A stretch of DNA of 64,000 nt from Rhyacophila brunnea (lineage: Eukaryota > Arthropoda > Insecta > Trichoptera > Rhyacophilidae): the NCBI GenBank assembly GCA_022495005.1, contig JAGYXB010000135.1, forward strand, positions 62,001-126,000. The letters are read 5' to 3'. Each line of letters starts with the position of its first letter. Within the stretch, counting starts at the first letter, position 1. The position numbers and the translations under genes were made by a program. This document shows, one piece after another, positions 1 through 11,700 of this stretch. Under the pieces are notes generated by a model. It saw only the letters and a program-made list of their open reading frames with translations, was not told the DNA's origin and ran no database searches.

Positions 1-2354
1 ATCATACGCCACGGTAAGTGTGCTACAGATTTCAATTTGTAATTTATGAAGAGCTGAGGTGTCATCATGATGAATCCGAAAGTCAATAAGTACCCGTAGA
101 GCATGTTGAGCACGAATGAGTACCATCCTTTGTGTTCATTGTAAAGGAGAGAATATATTCCATAAGCAATAAGTAGCGGGAAACACGCCCACGACAGATA
201 TTTGAAGGCCATTATGTCGAACTGGCGAGTTCCGGAATCAGCATACGACCCTTTGTCGGCGTAAGTTATCCTCGGAATGAATCCCAACATAGGATTCTCC
301 CGAACGATTTTTAGATCGACAGCTTTGTTAATTTTCCAGATCTCGATGACTAATCCGATGAAGCACGATATCCGGACCATGGTGTTGGCTTCATTGTCAA
401 GCACGTACAGGAGGACAATAATCGACTGGAAGACGTTGAAGAAAACGGATCGTACAGATAATCCTTCGAGTGACTTTCTATTATTCCAAAACTGTATATC
501 GTTTTTGAAGGACAGAAACTCGAAGACCGAATGCAGAAGAGAAACGCCGACCGTGAGCCCCAGTAGGTAAGGGGACGTGTCCAGGAGTAGCTCTTTGACC
601 GTGTCCTGCTCCTCGTCCGGCTCGTCCGACCCCATGTTGGCAAACATGCCTAATTTATTTCTCATGGACTGAGCGGTGTACAACTGCCACTTGAACAAAC
701 TCAGAGGCTCAATCGACAGCTGCAGTTCCAGCTCGTCGACGGTTTCATTGATCGGAGTGTAATCTCTCAGCATGTTCCAGTAATCGTTAAAAAATACCGG
801 AGGCTTGTACTGCTTTCCGTCCGGCAAAAAGTAAATGAACTCATCCAGAGGCGGAGGGACACTTCCCTTCTCCCAATTGGTTTGATCGGTGACCACGTTG
901 ATGGTGAGATTAGGATGCCAGTGTGAGATAATCTCCTCTTTCATGGTCTCGGCCTTCAGTATTTCCTCAGCGGTCTTTTCTGTCTCTCCGGTTAATAAAT
1001 TGTGGGTTTTTAAGTATTTCAGCTTTTTAAATTTATTGAGCATTTTTCTGGAGTAGCTACAGTATGGTCCGGCATAGATACCCTGGCCGCTGGCCGGATC
1101 CGGTGACTTTCCGCTCCTAGTCACGTACACATGCAAATATATCGAGCCGTTGTTCTTCAAGCTCTCTGGAGCTTTTATTTTAGTATTAAAACGATAAGAA
1201 CCGTCATTATTTTCACCGGAGTACCAATCTCCATAGACGAGGTTTCTTTTAGTCCAAATGAGGGTGTCGTCATTGCTGAAATCTGTAAAGTGTTCGGCTT
1301 CCGATATGTAACAGTGCATATCATAAACGGTGCCGTTGGTAAACATGTTAAATGCGGGGCCTAGGCGAGGAACCCCTCCGCTGCCAACGTCAGTGACAGG
1401 CGGTGGTGCCGCAGGTCTTCGGAAGAATGAAGTTATGAAATAGACGACCAGGGCTCGGATTATTAACGATTTTGAAATAGCAAAGAAGGATTCCAACTTT
1501 GATGGTTGCATTTTAGCTCGCTCGGCATCTATTTGAGCATTTATCTGCAATGAAAGGAATGATACATTTTTATTATAGAAGTGAGATTAGAGTCACGGTC
1601 TAACTCCACTCACATTTTTATAATGCAAGTGAATGCACCTATTAACTGTTTTACTTATAGGTTAGGTTACAAAATACTGATATTTCTCAATTTATCAGAA
1701 ATGAAAATTTTTCACACTAAGTCCTAAGGAACTAAGGTATCTTAGAAACCCAATTAAGATTGCACAAACTCTAGTGTAAATATACTTAGCACAAATAATC
1801 CGACTCATTACTGATAAATTGCAATTATTTTAAAATCAATAAGAATACCATCTCAATATTTTGTAGGTATCAAAATATTGTATAATCATAATAGTATGAT
1901 AATATTATTATTATGTAGGTGTTCAGATAAATATTATACACATAGCAGGTTTGAAACCTTGAAAGTACTTAATCTATTTCAGATGTATCCATTGCTCCTA
2001 ATGAGTTTACTTTACACGAAAAACTAGTCTAGAAATTTAATTGTCAACAGGCGTGATGTGGCTAATAATAAATTTAAAAAAAATGATATGCAGTGCAAAT
2101 AAATAAATTGTATGTAAAATCCTTTACACAGATAATGTTATACATCAAATTATAAGTAGTAATCAGAACACTAAATTAAGCCATATAATAGTGCAAATAA
2201 CGTATGACATGTATTGGATGGAATCAAAAAATATTTTTTAGCTGAAAAACTTTATACTGACATCAATTTCCCCCTCAGCTACATTTTCGTTGACTGAAGC
2301 AATCTCGTTGCCCTCTGCCTTCTCTGTGCCACTCATTTTCTCCGTATCGGCCAT
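1..2354 (-). CDS. CLPTM1: CLPTM1 family multipass membrane protein (5' two exons, 3' end beyond window)
   Basis: The protein belongs to the cleft lip and palate transmembrane protein 1 family, multipass proteins of the ER/plasma membrane linked in vertebrates to trafficking of GABA-A receptors. The start exon is 2354-2262 (31 codons, begins MADTEKMSG, AAAATGGCC context). A GTCAGT donor joins it in phase 0 to exon 2, whose acceptor TTGCAG ends at 1545. Exon 2 runs 1544 to the window edge with no in-frame stop, giving about 545 residues. A first hydrophobic helix lies near residues 55-75. A luminal domain follows with the family motifs SHWHPNLTINVV and FNDYWN. The conserved block FEFLSFKNDIQFWNNRKSLE then leads into several membrane spans and MTPQLFINYKLKSVAHLPWR at the left edge. 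Roughly 100 C-terminal residues are missing. Intron 1 (1545-2261) is AT-rich and shows no insertions. Family assignment is very sure; function in this species is inferred. Confidence 0.95.
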
Positions 2355-3122
2355 TTTAACAATATTTCTACAAACAAGCTTGAATGCGCAATTATTATGA
2401 ACACCTCAAATAAAATTACACTCGTTAACCACAATATCAGGTCATCTCATCGGAATCTTCCAGATCCCCGAGCAGAACCAGATTTTTTCAGTTCAGAATA
2501 CTTCCCACTTCACCCTGGTCAAGTATATTAGTCTATGACCCTGGTTCTACGTCGCATAGACAATTTTCCATAGATTCGTATAATATTATTATCTATGGCC
2601 TATGCATAGAGTCAAACTCGTTCATCGTAGCAGAACGTAGAAAAATCTGAAGACTTTTTGTCCTCGGACTTTTGGCTCGCCATTAGATGCATTCAATAAT
2701 TAAACGTTTCCAATACTTTGACAGCTCAAAATTGACGCATCGTGCATGCGTAGTAAGTAAACCAAAAACAGATTTGATGTTTGATTCCCTGTTTCCTCAA
2801 GCATCTGACCATTCTCCGATCGTCAGAAATCGTTTGATCTGAAACGTCAAGTCGTCAAATCACTTCTGATGGTCTGTCAAACAGATGACTTTCCAGACAG
2901 AACCTAACCTAAAAATAATATTCATTTGGATATCTCGTATCTGTCATTTTTCGACATAGGTAGGTATTGGGTTACCGATGAACATACCAACCTAATAATA
3001 TTTTTAGGATTAAGAAAAATCGAAATGATAAACACAGCATTCTTCGGCATTTACATATCGTAAGATGTTCATATTAATATTTTAGACATTTTCACGGTAT
3101 GAGTTCAGTTGACTTTAGGTAT

Positions 3123-3910
3123 AATATAGCGGTGAAAACAACACAAGTTTTACATTTTATTTTATGAATTTCATAAATAAAAATAATTGGTAAATTTCTC
3201 ATTCTCTAATGTGTAAATTAACTAATTAATCAATGAAAATGTTTAAAACAATTAATACAGATTACAGATTTTTTCGGTCCGAATGATCGCGTAATGTCAA
3301 AACGAATTTGCATAGTGAACGACGGACGAAGTCGGACGACGGACGAAGATCATTATGCAAATTTGATTTGAAATTTACGCAATCATTCGGACCGAAAAAA
3401 ATCTGTACCTAATTGTTTTAAACATTTTCATTGATTAATTTGTTAATTTACACACAATGATATTATTAATGGACGACACATTCAATACAGTAGCTAGCAA
3501 GTAAAATCGCGCATTCGCATGTATAGGTAGACGTCACACAATTTCCATTATGCGATATCACGCATCGGGATTTTATAGCAATATGACCTTTATTGTAATG
3601 GCGTTAGAGCAGTGTTTCTAATGTCAATGTTCATTTGAGTGAACCCGTTCGAATCGAACCATTCGGCAGACCCAACAAAAAGAATCAGGAATTTATAGCA
3701 ATGTCACCTTTATTGTAATGGCGTTAGAACAGATTATGCCATTCAGCAGACCCGACAATAAAGTGTCATTTTCTTTTCCATATGATTCGTCCATATTAAT
3801 GTCATTGTTTACACATTATAAAATGAGAGATTTACCAATTTTTTTAAAATTTGTATTTATGAAATTCATAAAATGAAACGTAAAACTTGTGTTGTTTTCA
3901 CTGCTATATG
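3123..3910. repeat. Nested inverted-repeat element, about 790 bp
   Basis: The ends near 3123 and 3910 are inverted copies of each other for about 90 bp, sharing a stretch that reads GTGAAAACAACACAAGTTTT and then TTATGAATTTCATAAAT. A second, inner inverted repeat lies at about 3228-3447, with arms that include CGGTCCGAATGAT / ATCATTCGGACCG. Its loop contains the direct repeat GACGGACGAAG. No transposase fragment is visible, so this is a non-autonomous foldback or MITE-type element. No convincing target duplication was found. Confidence 0.6.
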
Positions 3911-4208
3911 ATTTTATGCAAGTCTAGATATAAATAACACAAAATTATAGGATTATCGGAAGACATTACGATAATCGCAACTTTTGACTTTTGACAGGCC
4001 GACTTTTTTTATTCTTTCGTTGATTAGTAGCAGACAAATCGGACGATTTATTGTCCTCGGACTTTTGGCTCACCAATGGAGCGCTGGCATTTGAAATCTA
4101 ACGAGCCTGGTCTGCGGATTTTAAAAAGTCCGCTGATCTGGGGTTCTCCACGCGAAAAAAAAGTCCGAAGACTGTCGTCTGAGTGCTCGGCCGTAGTGAA
4201 TTGGCGGG

Positions 4209-4334
4209 CGCGACGCGGCGGCGTCTTGCGAAACTCAAACGTATAACCGTGCGTATTATGCCCCAAAAAAGACACTGTCTACGAACATTTTAGACACGGT
4301 TATACGTTTGAGTTCCGCAAGACGCCGCCGCGCA
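4209..4334. repeat. GC-rich hairpin element (ACTCAAACGTAT family)
   Basis: Inverted arms carry GCGGCGGCGTCTTGCG and ACTCAAACGTATAACCG on the left and their complements on the right, around a loop of about 45 bases. Upstream at 4165-4200 is the motif GTGCTCGGCCGTAGTGA, which also occurs near 33367 and, as CGCTTGGCCGTAGT, near 33548 and 55710. The same hairpin core occurs at 12392-12549 and part of it at 39040-39200, so this is a dispersed family. Its GC richness contrasts strongly with the AT-rich surroundings. Confidence 0.55.
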
Positions 4335-4434
4335 TCCACTACGTTCTTGCACTGACTTGCGTGCCAATATTGGTGCCAATGGAGCGCCGGCATTACAATT
4401 TGAATTGTGTTGCTATTACTCAATTTACAGAGCA

Positions 4435-6038
4435 CGTGGAATGAATCTTTATCATTATAAAAAGCAATTTGAGATGAAATAATGAATATTAAATGATATT
4501 CATTTGCAAGAACTTGGAGTTGAAAAGAAGAGTATTGTTTATAAAGAATACAATTTCAAAATAACTCATAATATAATTAATATTGAATTATTTATTTTAT
4601 TATTTTTGTATTAAAAAACCTCTTTAACAACAATTTCTTCCCGTTTATTGTTTGACAATTCAATTTATTAACATATTAATTCAATTACAAAATAATACGG
4701 ACATAACATTATGCATCAATTATAATGATATACCTATGTCTGATTACTTAGTTAAAAGTTTCTCTGTAAATAGGGTTTTTAGGGTGTATCCATATTCACT
4801 ATGAAAATGAAACCCAAAGCGAACACTCCAACACTCGAATAGTCGAATTGCGATGGCCGCTCTAGGAAGTAGTAAATGTGACTGACATAAGGATCGCCGT
4901 GAGGTGTTTAGGCTGCGCTTTTAGTAGGTCAGAATTATTTTATCTGCCCATGTATTGTTCGACGAGACATCGAAAAATGCTCTTTTCAGTAAGTAACATA
5001 TCATCAAACAAGTATTTAGCTAGATACAATCTTTGCTATTCTCCATTCGGCATAATGGCCTACGAAATTTACCATGTATAAAACTCATTATATTTGTCGA
5101 TGTTTGCCAAAATATGTTACATTTATTTTTTAATCAGAAATCTGCACGTATGTACAGCACACCGATTTAATTTAGAATATTCGAAAGTCTCTAGTTTTTG
5201 CTTAAAACATAAGTGTACATCAAAGGCATGATTTTTTTAAATGACAGCTGAAACAAGTAGGTCTTACTTACCAGGTGTTAATATTATTGTATCCACTTGT
5301 CAACTACAAAAAAATGTTTAACTGATATAATAATAATATAATAACTCTCCTATCCTATAGTTATTTGAGTACTTCCATAATATGAACATATTCTAATTGA
5401 TGTTATTCTTCTATTATAGATAATGGATTTTTGATCAATCGCTGTTTAGCTATAAGTGATGGAGATGTGTGTTATTAAGGTATGTAGGTATTACTTTATT
5501 ATCTTTACCTTGATTTCTAGTACGTTTTAATTGTCTCAACACATACATATGATTATGTTTATACATTACATTATTCCCAATGGTTCTAAGACCTTGGAAA
5601 TTCCCATGATGCAAGTTGCTTAAATTTTCAGCAATCATCGATAATTTTCATTTCGATATCTAAGTACTACAACTAGGTAACTCTGATTTGGTCATTGTTG
5701 GAAAAATGAAATTTAAACTTTACTCGATTAACATAAATAAAGACTATATTTATTATTGTTTAAAAGAAATTTGGAAAATGGTGTTTTGGCTAATTGGTAA
5801 TAATTAAATAATTTTCAATTCAATGAAAAAATATTGTGGATATTTTATTTTATTTAATGCAAAAAATGACCTGCCTAATTTTTACGTTAAATTTTGTTCT
5901 TGTATTTAGTATTAGATATCTATTATAGTTGTTACACAAACATTGCTTATTAACTAATATTTTTATTAAGTAAACTAAAAAAGTGAGGGCAAGCGCATTA
6001 GCTCAGCCCTCATTATCATCATCAGCTGCATTTATTCT
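4435..6038. other. Intergenic stretch without recognised features
   Basis: The DNA is AT-rich with scattered short open frames that lack codon bias or recognisable domains. No exon with convincing splice sites, no tRNA box and no terminal inverted repeat was seen. An upstream exon or promoter of the PI3K subunit gene could lie here, but I cannot identify it. Confidence 0.4.
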
Positions 6039-6300
6039 ATATCGATGGTGCAGATCACAAACCTTCTTAGTCAAAAAATAAGATTTTACGGGGGCAGGTT
6101 AAAACTGATTTATTTGCAGCATAATACGATGAATATGGCATAGGAGTTTTAATTAAAAGATCAATAAACTGGGCTATATTTCTCTTTGACATAGGAGGTA
6201 AAGTTCAACAGATCCGTTAAATTTTTGTTGATTTTTTGATACCATAAAGTCAAAATCATAAAATTTGACCTAGAAGGTTTGTGATCTGCACCATCGATAT
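6039..6300. mobile_element. Palindromic MITE, 262 bp
   Basis: The two ends are inverted copies beginning ATCGATGGTGCAGATCACAA and continuing through ACCTTCT for about 40 bp. The interior is AT-rich and non-coding. The termini are palindromic (ATATCGAT), which blurs the exact boundary and any TA target duplication. No family can be assigned. Confidence 0.65.
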
Positions 6301-7611
6301 GGTAGATTTTTATAAAACGTTTCATAATCTTGTATGTATTGCTGGTGGATTTGTTTTAAAATATGACATTAAATCAATATATTTCTCCAAATATATTATA
6401 ATTCGTTTTGTTTCCTCATATAAAGGATTCAATAATGGTTCAACACTGTAGTGTCATTATGAATCTGCCTCTTTAAATTTTACACCAGAAATGAGTTTTA
6501 AATTTCATGAGGCTTGGATTTATCAAAATGCAACCAGCACACTTCTCCTGAATTCATCTTTTTTTTCACCACCATCGTCTCGTTGAAGATTTTTTCCCAA
6601 TTTATGATATCGCCGGAGCGAATATCGTGAATTGTCTTTACATGATTCTCCAGTCTTCAGGCCATGTTGCTTTTCCAATTCTATTGCTGTAAACATAGAA
6701 TCACATTCCATGGCACCATGACACGGTCAACGGTCACGGAAATTTTTGGACAGCAACTAAGCTTATGGCAGCCATGAATAGCATACATATTCAAGTTCTG
6801 TCCCTGACACCGGTCACTAAAGTACATTACTTTTTCGACTGTTGGTGGAAGTGGAAATTAAACTTACTGCTGTCCGAGCTTATCAATAACTCAAATTCCA
6901 TGTTTTAGTAAGTACTCAATAGTAACTGGATTATATTGTGGACAAAATAATCATCATTATAGCAATAATCACAAAATTTGTATTATAATCTTATCTGCAT
7001 CACGTTATTCTTTTTCTTGCCTCACTAATTCAACAATTTGCCTTCCGCGACTCATTATTATCTTCAATAATACATGAACAAAATAGAGAAAAAACAAAGT
7101 ACACTGTAATAGGCAGCGACTAATTTTTAGGTTATGTTGTATAATAACAAGACTGCAGAAAAAGTCTACGAAAAATGGTATTAAAACATTTATCTACTTT
7201 GTATGAGAAGATATAAGCATTTCTATTCCCAACATTATAGTATACAGTATGAACATGGTGTATAAAGTGTTATTATTTTTATTGTAACCATATGATTTGA
7301 ATGTTTAAGCTTGACTTGCCCTCGTTCAAATAATAAAAACACAGAAATATCAATATTTTTTCATAAAATAATTATAAAGTATCATTTGAAAATGAGACCT
7401 CATTTACGGAATGTAGAATTTACAATCGCATATTTACTTTTGAAGTTGATGTACTAAATGTGGTCATTGGTGCGCTTGTATTCGTTAAATTCTCCGCTTT
7501 TCAATAATTTTTTTCTTACCTGCCATTATAATGGAAACTATTAACTTACTTTTTACGGATAATAGTTGTTATCAATTCTTCCAATCCATTTGGTCCCTAT
7601 TCTACATCACA

Positions 7612-7705
7612 TTGAAAAAAAAACGTCCTGAGATTTTTTCCAGACACGGGATTCGAACCTATGGCGTCAGAGATAAACGATTTGCCGACCATCAACATTG
7701 GAATA
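7612..7705 (-). repeat. tRNA-derived SINE head (degenerate)
   Basis: Read on the minus strand, there is a perfect polymerase III B box (GGTTCGAATCC, complement at 7649-7659). It is preceded at tRNA-like spacing by a weaker A box in TGATGGTCGGCAAATCG. The cloverleaf cannot be closed fully, so it is not a functional tRNA gene. A T-rich run follows the head. Length and tail are unclear. Confidence 0.5.
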
Positions 7706-7913
7706 AAATAATAAATAATTAAATTGATTTTTTATTCAAAACAATTAATTTTGCAACACAGTAGGTATGCTGATATCCTATATTAAAACAGACAGTAACA
7801 AAAAATATAATTTAAAAATTCATAGAATACAACATAAAATTCGATTGTTTATCGAAATTGAAATTAAATATATGCTTTTAAAAATGGATACTAACTATTT
7901 TTGAACTGCAGAA

Positions 7914-7970
7914 ATTTTTTTCGGCCCACCCAAAAATCTTCGCGGACCACCGGTTAAGAAACCATGGTCT
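7914..7970. repeat. Right-end remnant of a hAT element
   Basis: The sequence GGACCACCGGTTAAGAAACC is close to the 3' terminal motif of zBED-type hAT transposons, which usually read GACCACCGGTTGAGAA and end in ACTG. The matching left end and the target duplication were not found, so this is a truncated copy. Confidence 0.35.
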
Positions 7971-8788
7971 ATACCACTATGGGTTTTTCTCTTTAACCAA
8001 GTTATGACTGCCTATGAAATAAAACATTGTAAAATTGTTTTTGTTGACAAGAGATTATTAATATCATAATATATCCAGGACTTCAAACGTCTACCGTCCC
8101 CCCCACCCCTTGGGAAAAATCTCTGAAAATTCCTGAGTTGGCAACCCTCTGTAGTGTCAACAGCAATCTGATCAAAAAAAATATCAATTAGACAGATTTG
8201 GTTGTTAATTTTTTTTTATAAGTAATTAATTGTTTCATTAAAAATGCATTTTTATCTTTATGTGATAGACCTCTGACATTATTGCTCTCTCCTTCTCTTC
8301 GAACATCATAATGTATTTTGTTTTATAATATCTATTATAAAATTGTATAAAATTTTATGATTAATATTGAAACATTGCCTATTTGAATTATTGATATTAA
8401 TACGTTTTCCTAAACTTTCTTACCATAATTAAGTTTGCAATGGGTCAGCTTAATTTATATCATTCGTGGATGGGTTGCTTTCTTGTAAATTTTTATTGCA
8501 TTATTTGATTGGATGTCAAAGTTTTTGGAGAATAAATTGCCGCCATTTATTCTGATGATAAATTGTAATTTCTACATATTTCAGAGTTTATCCTGTTTAT
8601 CGGGTACAATACTATAATTTATGACAAATTACAATATATTATCTTTATTACTCATTTACATAGCTTTTCTTATCATCCCTGTTTATAACTGAATATTTTT
8701 TTTTTTTATATAAAATTTAATATCGATTATCTATGGTATAAATTTGTCACCGACTGTCACTCATTGACTTATACTTTTCTGTTTTCAG

Positions 8789-11700
8789 TATTTTGCTAGA
8801 ATATAAATCATTCATGGAAAGGAGAATGATCGAGCAAGGTCATACTTCTAACACTTCTAGAGGAATAGATGAAAGTTTGGAAAATGCGGAATGGTACTGG
8901 GGTGACATAACTAGGTAAATATTGACAACAGATATTTTCTATATTCCATTGTAGTATTTAAAATACGGTCGGTCCTCTACATGCGTTTTTCCATAGTTAG
9001 TTTACTTTGCTCAGAGGTGAAACCATCTGATAATTATTAGATCGATTCCTATATTTTTTGATGATACAAATCAAATAACAATTTAACTATCTGTCTGGAC
9101 CAGGTTGGCGAGCCTATGACAAGGACTATGATAATTAAGCTGCCACGTGAAAGAATTACAAATCTAATTTTTTTATGCATGTTATTTCCGGATTATATAA
9201 TACTTATATATTGTTGTAATTGGAGGTTATGTTTGTTATTGCTTCCGATAATTATTAGATCCAACTGATGTTCACCATTGCAAGTGTCAGTGAAGACGAG
9301 TGCATGCATTTTATTTAATTTAATCCTATTTAACATGGCTAGTGGAAATAAAAAATACAAAAAATATTAGAATCAAGCAGCAGAGATTTTCAAAGTTGGC
9401 GGACTGAGATAAATACTTCTTTTTCCCCATGAAAAACTGCACAGCACATCAGACAGTTGAAAAATAATAGTGGGGAAATTTTGGCACGCACACGTAAAAA
9501 AGTTCGCCAACCCTGGTCTAGACCGAGACAGTTAATAAATATCAATTGATGATGTGAAATCCGTTCCGATCACGGAGCTGGTGCCATTATCTAATATTCA
9601 TTTTAACATCAAAGATTACCGATAATAAATATCGTGATTATTGATATTGCAAATTTATTCACATTCAAAACACGTTTTCAATATCGCGGATGAAATAAAA
9701 CAGGGTTTAACGATTGCACCTTGTTTCATGTATCCATGATATAGAAAATAAATGAAATAAAAACAGATACGCTCGTCACTAATAGTCCTGCAGTATTCGA
9801 CTTGAAGTTTAATGGAAAGACATGTTTCAGAGATGAGGTGAACGACAAGCTGCAGGACACGTGCGATGGCACGTTTCTGGTACGCAACGCATCCAACAAG
9901 GGGTCGGGCTATACGCTCACCGTACGGAAGGGTGGCACCAACAAGCTCATCAAGATATGCAATTTGGACGGCAAGTATGGATTCTGCGAGCCCTACGACT
10001 TCGGCTCCGTGGTGGAGCTTGTGGAGTATTACCGCGAGGTGTCACTGGCGCACTGCAACAATAGTCTGGACGTGAAGCTCCTCTACCCCCTCTCTACCAC
10101 TCGGGAGGAGGAGCTGGCCGGAACTGAGGACCTGGAGACCTTGGCCGCCAAGTTCGTCGACATCCAAAAGGACTTTACGCAGAAGACGGTGATGTTCGCC
10201 GACTACTCTAAGACGTACGAGCGCACTGAGCTGGAGGTGAAGAGCAAAACGCAGGCGCTCGAGGCCTTCCTGCTGGCAGTCAAGATCTTCGAGAACCAAA
10301 TCCGCCTGCAGTCGGAGCTGGCCAAGGCGTGCCAGCCCCACGAGAAGGAGCTGCTGCACGACAACTGCAGCTTACTGAAGGTGCGCCTTGCAGCCCTCTG
10401 CGATTCCCGCACTCGCCTGCACCACACCCTGCAGGAGCAGCTCGCCCACAATCTCGCCATCGAGCGACAGATGACCTCCCTCAAGCCCGAGATCGTCTCC
10501 CTCTTCAAGAGCCGGGACCGTCATAAATTGTGAGCATTCCAATGTTTACCTGTATTGACTTTGCTAGGGATGAAATTACCCTTTGTTATTCATATTAAAT
10601 GACACAAAGATTTTTGTACTCTTTCAATCCGTGGTATGAATAAGTTTGACAATGGAAAATTAAGAAATTGCCCATTTTAACGAAACGGTGATCTGAGACA
10701 CACCTTCAATATGTTATTTGAATCTTTATCATGCCATACTATCGCTTTGAACAGGGTTGGAGTAACGAAATCGGCGTGTTCTGTCGGTTTCCCCTGACTA
10801 TATGACATTTCGTCGAAATATTCCCAATTTTTTTCATAATTTAATTCATGCATGCGATGTGGCCAACATCCACATAAACAAAAATATGTTAAGAAACCAC
10901 TTTGTGAGTACACAGTACATACTGTTGAGTCAGTTTAATAAAAAAGAAGAAAATTGGAATTTTCATCTTATCCTTTATCTTTAACTATTCATTAAAACTG
11001 AGAAAATTCAAACTGCCATATTATTATTTACACATGTGATCACAAAATAACAATATTTTTTTTTGTGACCATGTCCGAACCTAATGAGATCATATGGGGC
11101 CTCCACAGATTGGAAGTTTGTATGGACAGATTTTGTTTTTACGAGAAATGGATGTCAGCCACTTGCTCAACCTATTAGGTCCATACTCTGAATCATGCAC
11201 AAATTGGAAAACAATATGTGTACTTGCCAAACCCAGGATTCGAACCTGGAACCCACAACGTTATAGGCCGATGCTTAAGCCGCGCGGCCATCGTGGGTGT
11301 TATAAATATATATTTAATTAATAAAATTAGTCATTTAATTCAGATAATATTTTACATTTGTGTTAAATTTATTATTAAAATTGACAAAAATACTCTTAAT
11401 ACACGCAGAGGAACTTATTTATAACTTCTAATGTGGCAGGAATACGTGCTTTCAAAATAGAATAGAACATACAGAAAGTGATCTCCCTGCCGAGTAATAT
11501 AATAGGTACAGTACTCTCTCAGTAATCTGCCACCCCAAAACCAGACAAGTCGCATCATGAGTGTAAAACCAAGGCATCTGCAAATTTTTCAATTTCGAGA
11601 TTGAATGCAAAACAACTACAAAAGTCTTAAACTTGATCATGTAAAAGTGAAGTAACCGAAAGCATGAAACATGCAATTTAATGTAGATATAAATTAAATA

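Noticed and set aside
350..643. Open frames on both strands within 277-643
   Set aside because: They are shadows of the CLPTM1 coding frame, which reads through this region without stops.
4857..4890. ATGGCCGCTCTAGG as a possible 5' exon of the PI3K gene
   Set aside because: Its frame ends in TGA after ten codons and no matching donor in the required phase was found.
10042..10508. Several minus-strand and out-of-frame open frames over the PI3K exon
   Set aside because: They arise from GC-rich codon use of the real exon. The plus frame carries SH2 and iSH2 residues.
11218..11300. Possible functional tRNA gene at the SINE head
   Set aside because: The acceptor stem does not pair, and the sequence continues into a SINE body with an A-tail.
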